Below are positions 40,633 through 49,600 of a stretch of DNA of 64,000 nucleotides, piece by piece. Source of the stretch: Crassaminicella profunda (lineage in GTDB: Bacteria; Bacillota; Clostridia; Peptostreptococcales; Thermotaleaceae); assembly GCF_019884785.1 (NCBI RefSeq), contig NZ_CP082326.1:3341355-3405354 (forward strand). Reading direction: 5' to 3'. The notes under the pieces are model-generated. The model had not been told where the DNA came from, made no database searches, and saw nothing but the letters and a program-made list of their open reading frames with translations. Each line of letters begins with the position of its first letter. The first letter of the stretch is position 1. A program made the translations under genes and the position numbers.

Positions 40633-43600
40633 TTATTTTATGATTGCATTTATTTTATGCTGGCCACTCACCACAACAGCAAATTCCTTATTTTTAAATA
40701 CATCTATATCAATTTCTTTTTTCTTATTTCTACTAATAAAATTGGCAAAAATATTTATTCTATCTATAGACCTTACTTTTTTTAATGATTTTATATAATT
40801 ATAAATCATCATTTTATTTGGAATCTGACCGATTTGCCAACCACTCTTCTTGTAGTTTCCTTCCAAAGGATTTAAAAATTGTTTTACTTTCTCTGCAATT
40901 TTTTGTTCTAATTCAAAACAATCTTCTATATTTTCTGTAGTAATCTGTGCATAAACTGAAATTTCCACATAATCTGTTTCTACAATATATAGCTTATTTG
41001 AAAAAATCAATGTACTTGGCATTCTTTCTTTTAGATACTCCTCAATCCTATTTTTCAGTTTATAAAAATGATGAGCTAAATCATTGTAGTCCTTTGGTAA
41101 TACAACTAATGTAATACATCCTGGTTCTTTCTTCTTCTTGTCATTTACATTTGAAAAACACTTAACACTTTGCACCTTTCTTGATGCTTCTGCTGCTAAA
41201 TTTTCAAAATCATTATTACTTACTGCCTTATTTAAATGCCTTAGCTTTTGCGGTCCTCTAATAATAGCATTTTCTAGTGATTCTCGATCACACCCTCCCA
41301 TCGTATCCTGTACATTAAAAATCTTATCTATATATGCAATGGTACTATCTACACTATCTATTGCAAAAGACTTTACATTTCCAAGACTCCCTTGACTCAC
41401 ACTATATTTCACCTTAATACTATCAGCTTCCTGTGCCACAGGAATTTTTCCGTTTTTACCATTTCCAAAAAATATTTTTCCTTCAAATGAATCTATGGTA
41501 TAATGCCGATCATTTTCATCTGATGAGATAAAAGATTCTACAGGCTTCCATTTTACCCATATCTCTTTTACAATTCCTTCTTCATCCTTTTCCCTATATA
41601 ATTCAAATTTTTTATTCTCTATAAACTGATTCATTTGTTGCTCATTTAAATAGCCATATTCATTTACCCATACCTCTTGATTGGTTACTTTTTTATTTAA
41701 TAATTCACAAACCTTATTTTCTTCCTGTGGAAAAACAGAAAAAAATTCTTCTATCGTTTCTTTTTGTGAAATTTCTATTGTATTCAGAAAAATATTCTTA
41801 ATATTTGGATATTGAAATCCTTCATTCAAATCATTATACTTTCCTAACTGATCTATTAATCTAATCCAATATAATTCTTTTCCAAATAAATTATTTCTTT
41901 CAAAATCCATAGGTCCTACAAAAGTAACGATCCCGCTTTTTTTTAAATACTCCGTTTCATCAAAAACACTTAAATTTTTCCAATCCTTTTCATTTCCTGT
42001 TTTTGAAAAATACTGCCATTCTAATATAGGCATTTCATGAAATTGATTTTGATTTAACAAAAAAAACAGTTTAATAGGTTTTCCTATTGGGGGATGATCA
42101 AAACCAATATATATAGCAGGACACATGGGATCTATAGTAGGAAATACAACAATATTTTCTTTTGTATCAATTATTTTTTTTGTCAAATCCTCTATTTTCA
42201 TATTACTCTTTTGCAATATTTTTTCTGGCAATTGCATCATTGAATAATCATAGGATAATTTCATTTTTTTTACAAATGGAGATAAATAATATCCATAGGT
42301 TTTAAACATATTTTCAAGCTTAATCACTCTTACCCTAATCCAATAAGAATCATGGGTATTTACAAAGGTTTTATCCATATCCATAGGACATTTGAATCGA
42401 ATCCTTTTACTTGCTTCTTTTTCCGTATGAAAAACTGTATCGTATTCATCTTCTATAAATAGTCTAGCCCACCCTTTTCCATTCCAATATTCCCAAGAAA
42501 CCTTAGATATACTTATTTCAAATTTTTCAGGTTCTCTAAAATCCGATTTTTTCATAATTAATTTCCAATTGATTTCTTTTTCAGGAAAATTCACTTCTAT
42601 TTCTTTTTTTTCAATACAAAAATCTATAGATAATGTGATACTTGCACCTTTTTTAGAAAACACTTCTTCACTTGAAATATATAAAGTATCATAAGTTAAA
42701 AACCGTTCACCAAAAGCATAAAAATTATTTACAGGCTGTTCTAAATCATTTACAAAAATTGTATCTGGCAATACATCATGATTCCTTACTTTTATTCTTA
42801 TACTACTTGCCTCCATATTCTTTATGCAAGATTGCTTCTTTAGCTTACAAATAATCCAACGATTTTCAAAGTCTTCTACTTCTTGTAATGAAATAGCATT
42901 TTTATCTTTTTTGTGCAATATAATTTTATTATCTATGGCCCTAATCTGCTGAAATGGATGCAATCCTTTTTCATTCATATAAAACCATTCAACGATTTTT
43001 TCATCTCCTAAAATTTTAGAAATCTTCATTTCTTCATCTACATATTGATTATGATGAAAAGATAAAACAATTTCTGAATTTCCATTGATATTAAAAACGT
43101 CCTTACTACACAAAAACAAGATACGTTCTTGCAAATTGTTTCCTTCATCAAAATTAAAAAAATAAAAATTTTCCTTTAGTTGTTCATCCTCTTGCATTGT
43201 ATTTATATGCACAATTTCATCTCTTTTAGGGCTAACCCCATAAATTTCTTTTATTGGAGTAGGGATTACAAAAATATCCCCTAAAGTCTCAAATATAATT
43301 CTTTCATCTATATCCTTATTTACAGCAAATACTTGGGTTTCTTTTTTTATATAAATACCATCTTTCATTCCTGTACTTAATTTAAAGGTAATATATCCTT
43401 CTGCTGGTATAATAGATAAAAATTTTGTATCTATCATATTTAGAAAAGAAATATAATTTTTATAGGGTGTCTTATTCAATCGATAAATCATTTGTTCAAA
43501 CATATCTATAAAGATCATTGCTAAAGAAGTTCCCGCATCAGGCTGGTCTACATTAAATCTCCATTCAGGAGTATATGTCTTCGATAATTCTTTGAATTGC

Positions 43601-43647
43601 TTTATTAATTCTTTTTTTGTTCTATGATCAATATTAGGTGGTATCAT
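40633..43647 (-). CDS. Baseplate J-like wedge protein (large, Afp11-like)
   Basis: About 1004 residues. The start (IDHRTKKELIKQFKELSKTYTPEWRFNVDQPDAGTSLAMIFIDMFEQMIYRLNKTPYKNYISFLNMI) and the C-terminal gpJ-type core (GKIFFGNGKNGKIPVAQEADSIKVKYSVSQGSLGNVKS...CITLVVLPKD...PLEGNYKKSGWQIGQIP) match Afp11-type baseplate proteins. Between them several beta domains are inserted, which explains the length. The internal ATG at codon 7 of the open frame is preferred since it is preceded by GGATGTGATGAA; the choice is uncertain. It follows the gp25-like gene almost without gap. Confidence 0.85.
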   Translation of the reverse strand: MIPPNIDHRTKKELIKQFKELSKTYTPEWRFNVDQPDAGTSLAMIFIDMFEQMIYRLNKTPYKNYISFLNMIDTKFLSIIPAEGYITFKLSTGMKDGIYIKKETQVFAVNKDIDERIIFETLGDIFVIPTPIKEIYGVSPKRDEIVHINTMQEDEQLKENFYFFNFDEGNNLQERILFLCSKDVFNINGNSEIVLSFHHNQYVDEEMKISKILGDEKIVEWFYMNEKGLHPFQQIRAIDNKIILHKKDKNAISLQEVEDFENRWIICKLKKQSCIKNMEASSIRIKVRNHDVLPDTIFVNDLEQPVNNFYAFGERFLTYDTLYISSEEVFSKKGASITLSIDFCIEKKEIEVNFPEKEINWKLIMKKSDFREPEKFEISISKVSWEYWNGKGWARLFIEDEYDTVFHTEKEASKRIRFKCPMDMDKTFVNTHDSYWIRVRVIKLENMFKTYGYYLSPFVKKMKLSYDYSMMQLPEKILQKSNMKIEDLTKKIIDTKENIVVFPTIDPMCPAIYIGFDHPPIGKPIKLFFLLNQNQFHEMPILEWQYFSKTGNEKDWKNLSVFDETEYLKKSGIVTFVGPMDFERNNLFGKELYWIRLIDQLGKYNDLNEGFQYPNIKNIFLNTIEISQKETIEEFFSVFPQEENKVCELLNKKVTNQEVWVNEYGYLNEQQMNQFIENKKFELYREKDEEGIVKEIWVKWKPVESFISSDENDRHYTIDSFEGKIFFGNGKNGKIPVAQEADSIKVKYSVSQGSLGNVKSFAIDSVDSTIAYIDKIFNVQDTMGGCDRESLENAIIRGPQKLRHLNKAVSNNDFENLAAEASRKVQSVKCFSNVNDKKKKEPGCITLVVLPKDYNDLAHHFYKLKNRIEEYLKERMPSTLIFSNKLYIVETDYVEISVYAQITTENIEDCFELEQKIAEKVKQFLNPLEGNYKKSGWQIGQIPNKMMIYNYIKSLKKVRSIDRINIFANFISRNKKKEIDIDVFKNKEFAVVVSGQHKINAIIK

Positions 43648-43665
43648 TTCATCACATCCAATCAA

Positions 43666-44076
43666 TTACCTTCCAATTCCTTCATTTAAATAAAATGGAT
43701 ATACTAAATTAAATGGATTATTCGTCCTTCTCACCACATAATCAATATTTATCCATAGCTTATTGGCCTCTTCCCCATCTACATGAATATTCACATCTAC
43801 CTCTTCTATCCTGGGTTCCCAATTGATAAGGGCTTGTCGAATTTCAGATTCCATGAGGTTAAGGGTAGTATAATCTGGTATGCTAAATACATAATCATGC
43901 ATATTACAACCAAAATCCGGTCTCATGACCCGTTCTCCTTTTTGGGTCATTAAAATAATTTTTATAGCTTCTTGAATGTCCTCTTCATATGTAACCATTT
44001 TGATTTTGCCACTTTTCGAATCCACTTCAACAGGAAATTTCCATCCTCTTCCTAGAAAACTTTTTGAATCCTCCAA
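43666..44076 (-). CDS. gp25/gpW-like baseplate wedge protein (Afp9-like)
   Basis: This 136-residue protein starts SFLGRGWKFPVEVD and has the family core EDIQEAIKIILMTQKGERVMRPDFGCNMHDYVFSIPDYTTLNLMESEIRQALINWEPRIEEVDV, with the conserved E-R-x-x-x-P-x-F-G motif that starts sheath polymerisation at the baseplate. Length is normal. A TTG start is used, with AGGAGTGAGTAGGA upstream. It follows the spike gene by 16 bases. Confidence 0.92.
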   Translation of the reverse strand: MEDSKSFLGRGWKFPVEVDSKSGKIKMVTYEEDIQEAIKIILMTQKGERVMRPDFGCNMHDYVFSIPDYTTLNLMESEIRQALINWEPRIEEVDVNIHVDGEEANKLWINIDYVVRRTNNPFNLVYPFYLNEGIGR

Positions 44077-44092
44077 TCCTACTCACTCCTAG

Positions 44093-44842
44093 TTAATTGA
44101 TTTTCACAATCGCTCCTTTGATATTGCATGTAGCATCCGATTGAATATTTAATGAAGCTGCTTTGATTTTCATAGGTCCACTAGCTTCCATATCTATCTT
44201 TTGGGATTTAATCTTTAAAGAAGTACTACTTTCAATTTTAATATTGTTGGAACTCCCATTCATTTCAATATTTGTTGATCCAGATTCAACAATAATTTTC
44301 TTATCGCCTTTTATATGGATTTGTCCCTTTTTTATATCTATTTCTAATAAATTTTTTTTATTTTTATCATAGATTTTTATCATTTCTTTTTCATCATCCA
44401 TTAGAATGCTTTGTTTCTTAGGTGTATGAATCTCTATGCTTTCTTTATTTTCTTCATCATTAAAAATAATCTCACTACCATTTCTAGTCTTAATCTTTCT
44501 TATATTGTTTTTCCCATCTTCATTCGTTACTGGAGGCGAATCTTTCCCATTCCACAAAGCTCCTATTACATAAGGTTTATGTATATTTCCTTCTCCAAAG
44601 GCTATCAGTACCTCATCATTTACCTCTGGTAAAAAAAAGGTTCCCATTTTTTTGCCAGCCATTAAAGTTACAATTCTTATCCAATCTGTCTCATAGTTAT
44701 CCATATCTCGATTTAAAAGCCTTACCTTTACTCTTCCTAACTTATCTGGATCTTTATTGTTTGTTACAATTCCTATGGTAACGCCATAAGCAATAGGGTT
44801 ATACTCTTTTTTTTCATTATCAAGCAAATCATAAATACTCAT
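44093..44842 (-). CDS. gp5/gpV-like spike protein with OB fold and beta-helix
   Basis: This 249-residue protein has an OB-fold domain at 15-105 (AYGVTIGIVTNNKDPDKLGRVKVRLLNRD...DWIRIVTLMAGKKMGTFFLPEVNDEVLIAFGEG...PYVIGALWNGKDSPP). It is followed by a repetitive beta-prism region with 8-10 residue strands (IEIHTPKKQSILMDD...IHIKGDKKIIVESG...IKIESSTSLKIKSQKIDMEAS). It corresponds to the second half of VgrG/Afp8, the membrane-piercing spike. In this locus the gp27-like and gp5-like halves are separate genes overlapping by four bases (ATGA). Confidence 0.92.
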   Translation of the reverse strand: MSIYDLLDNEKKEYNPIAYGVTIGIVTNNKDPDKLGRVKVRLLNRDMDNYETDWIRIVTLMAGKKMGTFFLPEVNDEVLIAFGEGNIHKPYVIGALWNGKDSPPVTNEDGKNNIRKIKTRNGSEIIFNDEENKESIEIHTPKKQSILMDDEKEMIKIYDKNKKNLLEIDIKKGQIHIKGDKKIIVESGSTNIEMNGSSNNIKIESSTSLKIKSQKIDMEASGPMKIKAASLNIQSDATCNIKGAIVKIN

Positions 44843-45939
44843 ATCATATTCACTCCTGCTTCAAAAGATGTTATAAATCCGGATGCATCCACTCTATGGT
44901 TTACTTTTAAAATATAGTAATCATTATTGATCTCTGGTGAAAGCTTAGATAATCTTATATATCTACCAGGTATAATCTCAGGCAATCCTATACATTCTCC
45001 TCTTACGGTAACAAACTTCATAGAGATTTTATCTAATTCTGCTTCTGCTCTCTTTTTTGCTTCTATTTCTGTTTTTATAGAAGAATCTATTATTACAATT
45101 TTAGTCGTTTCATTGATCAAACTAGATGTTTTCTTTGCTGTTTTTTTTCCTTTTCCTGCTTTTATAATTTTATTAGCTGTTCCTTTTATAACTTTTTTTT
45201 CCTTTTCATTGTAATTTTTCACTGTGACTTCTGATATTTGCTCTGCTAATCCTATTTCCCTAGAAAAATTGATTAGATTTTTATCCCATTCAAGTTGTAT
45301 AATAGGCGTTTTTATTGCTCTAGGCTTTCTGAAATATGCTGTTCCCCGTAGTATAAAAAACTCATAATTTATTTCTTTGGCTAGCTTTACAACAAAATCA
45401 TAATCACTCTCTCTAAATTGCTCGATAGTTCTCTCCAACTTTGGAGTCGGGTCTATTTTAGATTTTTTTACGAGTTTACTATATTTTCCTAGTACGTTTT
45501 TCGCTGCATCACTATATTTTTTATATGATTTTTTTTCTGACCTCATATTATTCATCATAATTCCTTTTCCATCCATACATTGAATTTCCAAGTAAGGTGC
45601 TTCTCCTCCTGTAAAATTTGTATGAATAGATGAAATATATCCCTTAAAAACACTGATAGCTTTTATATATCCTAATTCGATTTCAACAATATTTCCTAGC
45701 TTAAAATATTTTTTCATCATTTCACTATTAAATTTTCTATTTACTTTATCGTAAATATGCCTCACAAAAAAAGTACATGCGCTGGCTTCATATCCAATGC
45801 CTAAATCAACGTCTATTTCTGTAATAAACGGATGAGATTTTGTTAAAACCTTTCCGTTTATTTTTACTTTTATAGCAGGAACTCTAAAACCATCATATTT
45901 TTTCTCTAAATTTTCAAATTTATATTGTTTTTTATCCAT
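44839..45939 (-). CDS. gp27/gpD-like spike hub protein
   Basis: This 366-residue 'late control gene D'-type protein includes VPAIKVKINGKVLTKSHPFITEIDVDLGIGYEASACTFFV, the GNIVEIELGY and FKGYISSIHTNFTGGEAPYLEIQCMDGKGIMMNN segments of the tube-like domain, and ESDYDFVVKLAKEINYEFFILRGTAYFRKPR. It ends RGECIGLPEIIPGRYIRLSKLSPEINNDYYILKVNHRVDASGFITSFEAGVN. These trimers join tube to spike. It is coupled to the spike gene by a four-base overlap. A Lys-rich linker (about 250-275) separates the two halves. Confidence 0.9.
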   Translation of the reverse strand: MDKKQYKFENLEKKYDGFRVPAIKVKINGKVLTKSHPFITEIDVDLGIGYEASACTFFVRHIYDKVNRKFNSEMMKKYFKLGNIVEIELGYIKAISVFKGYISSIHTNFTGGEAPYLEIQCMDGKGIMMNNMRSEKKSYKKYSDAAKNVLGKYSKLVKKSKIDPTPKLERTIEQFRESDYDFVVKLAKEINYEFFILRGTAYFRKPRAIKTPIIQLEWDKNLINFSREIGLAEQISEVTVKNYNEKEKKVIKGTANKIIKAGKGKKTAKKTSSLINETTKIVIIDSSIKTEIEAKKRAEAELDKISMKFVTVRGECIGLPEIIPGRYIRLSKLSPEINNDYYILKVNHRVDASGFITSFEAGVNMI

Positions 45940-45957
45940 CTCTCATTCACACTCTCA

Positions 45958-46602
45958 TTAATCTATTGCTGGAACTTTCACTACTTGACCCGTTTTGATT
46001 TTTCTAGGATTCAATAAGTTATTTTCTTTTGCAATCTTTCTCCACATCCTAGGATCGTCATATTCTTCATTGGCAAGCATCCATAAATGCTGCCCTTGGT
46101 TTAAAACTCTACTTTTCGTTCGATCTGGTGATTCCCTAGGTGTATTCCTTTGTTGTTGTCCCAGTTTTTCATATTTTAAAAAAGTAACATCTAACTTAGC
46201 TCTTACAGGTTTCCCTTCATCCGTAAACATCAAAATAGTTTGCTTCACTTCTTTAACTACACCTTTAAATTTTAAAGATCCCCATTGAAAAGTGCATATA
46301 GGTGGTGCATGTAATTTTTTATTGACCTTCATAAGATCAAATACTTTATTGGTATATTCTTTTCTAACATCTTTCTTAAATTTATCAAATTTAAATTCCG
46401 TATAAGTATCGAAAAACAATTCTAAATTTAAAGTCTCTTCTTCTCCATTAATAAATTGAAGGATTGGGCTATCTACACCAGTAGGTTTTATTAATGCATA
46501 ATTATTTGAACGCTGTAGATTATATTCACTTGGATTAAACAAAACCTCTATTTTCTTTGGTGGCTGCGTATGTACATGTATTACAGCTTTTTTAAGTGCC
46601 AT
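45958..46602 (-). CDS. LysM-ended tube-baseplate adaptor (Afp7-like)
   Basis: This 214-residue protein has an N-terminal beta domain (KIEVLFNPSEYNLQRSNNYALIKPTGVDSPILQFINGEEETLNLELFFDTYTE) typical of the CIS adaptor. It has a C-terminal LysM-like domain (QGQHLWMLANEEYDDPRMWRKIAKENNLLNPRKIKTGQVVKVP), as in T4 gp53/P2 gpX and Afp7. It connects the tube initiator to the baseplate. GGGGATAAAGA precedes the ATG. The gene follows the giant repeat protein by 16 bases. Confidence 0.92.
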   Translation of the reverse strand: MALKKAVIHVHTQPPKKIEVLFNPSEYNLQRSNNYALIKPTGVDSPILQFINGEEETLNLELFFDTYTEFKFDKFKKDVRKEYTNKVFDLMKVNKKLHAPPICTFQWGSLKFKGVVKEVKQTILMFTDEGKPVRAKLDVTFLKYEKLGQQQRNTPRESPDRTKSRVLNQGQHLWMLANEEYDDPRMWRKIAKENNLLNPRKIKTGQVVKVPAID

Positions 46603-46618
46603 TCTTTATCCCCCTGTT

Positions 46619-49600
46619 TTAAATTCCTCTTCTTATTCTTTCAAATTTTAATTTTTTCTCTAATTTTTTATAAACTTTATCCATAATTTTATTGATTTCT
46701 GAATCCGAAATGGATTCACTATTCTTTTTCATATCCATTTTCGCTTCAATAGATCTATTTAAAGATTGCGGTTGAATTTTCATAGGTTTTTCTTTTGGCT
46801 TTTTTATATTGCTTTTTTTAAATTCCATTTTTGCTCTTTTATTATATTGAAAGTCACTCTTCATGCTATTTTTATGCTCTCTATTTATAAGGGGAACTAT
46901 TTTGTCATTCATTGTAATTTCTTTTATATTTTTAATTCCCTCATTGAACACACTTACCATATGATTTACATTTACTATTCTGTTTTCTCTTTTTATACTG
47001 TTCATTTTTTCTTTTGTATTTGTTTTTTGTAACTCATAAGTTAAAGAATTATCTCTTTGTAAATTCATTCTTTGTTGTAGTTTCTTTTTTTCTTGCAATT
47101 TTTCTACATTAAAATGAATCTCATTCTTTTGAGTTAATTCCATATATTTCATCCTATAAGGCTTTATACTTGTTTTTAATCCAATCTTTTTATAAAGCTT
47201 ACGGTTGTATTCTTCTATCCAGTTTTTTTCTTTTATCAGATTACCAACAGACTGCTGTTTTTCTATAGAACCATAAATAATTTCTATTTTTTTCTCTGTT
47301 GTTTTCTTTTTATTGAATAAATCAACCTGATTAGAGTGCCACTCTAAATCTTTATATCCAATCTCTGTCTTTTCAATTTTTGCTTTATAATGCTTTTCTA
47401 TATGATATAAAGCTCTTTGAATAATTTTTTCTCCTATATTTCTATCAATAAACCTCTTATCATTCTTTTCTTTAAATATATTTTTTTGAATACTCTCATC
47501 TTTCCTGCTATAGCTGTTCTTTGACTCTTTGATTTTTTGTGAAAAATTTATATTTTTTATCTCTTCTTCTAAATAATTCTCCAAAATACTATAATTCTCT
47601 TTTTGAATAAGCTTTTCTTTCTTTCTATAAATATCTTCTTGATCTTTAATTTTTTTCACGAAAATAAAATTTTTTATTTGATTTTCTAGATACTTTTCTA
47701 AAAAACGATCCTTCCTCTTTTGACTAATGTTTTCTTTCTTCCTATAAATATTTTCTTGATCTTTAATCTTTTTCACAAAGATAAAATGCTTTATCTGATT
47801 TTCTATATTTTCATAGGTCTTTTCTATAATACTTTCTGTAATTCTAAATCCTTTTTCTTGATTGAACCCTTTTTTAATCTGAAATTCCTTTGTAACATGG
47901 ATACTTTCTTGATTTTTCTGTTCTTTTTTTAAAATATTTTTTATATGAAAGGCTTTTTCATAATAGCCAATAATTTTATTTTCCTTATTCCCTTGTAGTA
48001 AAGATAGTGCTTTTGTGGTCGATAATCCTCTTATTTCTTTATTTTTAGTAAGCTTTATATTTTCTCTAAACAATTTTGTATCTTCTCTAAAACGTTCTAT
48101 ATCTTCTTCTTTATTAAATACTCTATTTTTTATGTCATAAGCTCTTATACTTGTTTTTAATCCAATCTTTTTATAAAGCTTACGATTGTATTCTTCTATC
48201 CAGTTTTTTTCTTTTATCAAAGCATCCACAGACTGCTTTTTTTCTATATAATCATGAATAATTTCTATTTTTTTCTTTGTTCTTTTCTCTTCGTTAAATA
48301 AATTTACTTGATTTGAATTCCACCCTAGCTCTTTATATTCAATCTCTGTCTTTTTAAACTTTACTTTATACTGCTTTTCTATATGATATAAAACTCTTTG
48401 GATAATTTTTTGTCCTAAATTTCTATCAATAGACCTTTTATTATTCTTTTCTTTCTCTATATTTTTTTGAATACTCTCATCTTTCCTGCTATAGCTGTTC
48501 TTTGACTCTTTGATTTTTTGTGCAAAATTTATATTTTTTATCTCTTCTTCTAAATAATTCTCCAAAATACTATAGCTTTCTTTTTGAATAAACTTTTCTT
48601 TCTTGCTATAAATATTTTCTTGCTCTTTAATCTTTTTCACAAAGATAAGATGCTTTATCTGATTTTCTATATTTTCATAGGTCTTTTCTATAATACTTTC
48701 TGTAATTCTAAATCCTTTTTCTTGATTGAACCCTTTTTTAATCTGAAATTCCTTTGTAAAATAGCTGCTTTCTTGATTTTTTTGTTCTTTTTTTAAAATA
48801 TTTTTTATATGAAAGGCTTTTTCATAATAGCCAATAATTTTATTTTCCTTATTCCCTTGTAGTAAAGATAGTACTTTTGTGGTCGATAATCCTCTTATTT
48901 CTTTATTTTTAGTAGGATTTATATTTTCTCTAAACAATTTTGTATCTTCTCTAAAACGCTCTATATCTTCTTTTTTATTAAATACTCTATTTTTTATGTC
49001 ATAAGTTCTTATACTTGTTTTTAATCCAATCTTTTTATAAAGCTTACGATTGTATTCCTCTATCCAGTTTTTTTCTTTTATCAAAGCATCAACAGACTGC
49101 TTTTTTTCTATATAATCATGAATAATTTCTATTTTTTTCTCTGTTGTTTTCTTTTTATTGAATAACTCTACCTGATTTGAATTCCACCCTAACTCTTTAT
49201 ATTCAATCTCTGTCTTTTTAAACTTTACTTTATACTGTTTTTCTATATGATATAAAGCTCTTTGGATAATTTTTTGTCCTAAATTTCTATCAATAGACCT
49301 TTTATCATTCTTTTCTTTAGCTATATTTTTTTGAATACTCTCATCTTTCCTGCTATAGCTGTTCTTTGACTCTTTGATTTTTTGTGCAAAATTTATATTT
49401 TTTATCTCTTCTTCTAAATAATTCTCCAAAATGCTATCGTTCTCTTTTTGAATAAGCTTTTCTTTCTTGCTATAAACATCTTCTTGATCTTTAATCTTTT
49501 TCACAAAGATAAGATGCTTTATCTGATTTTCTATATTTTCATAGGTCTTTTCTATAATGCTTTCTGTAATTCTAAATCCTTTTTTAATCTGAAATTCCTT

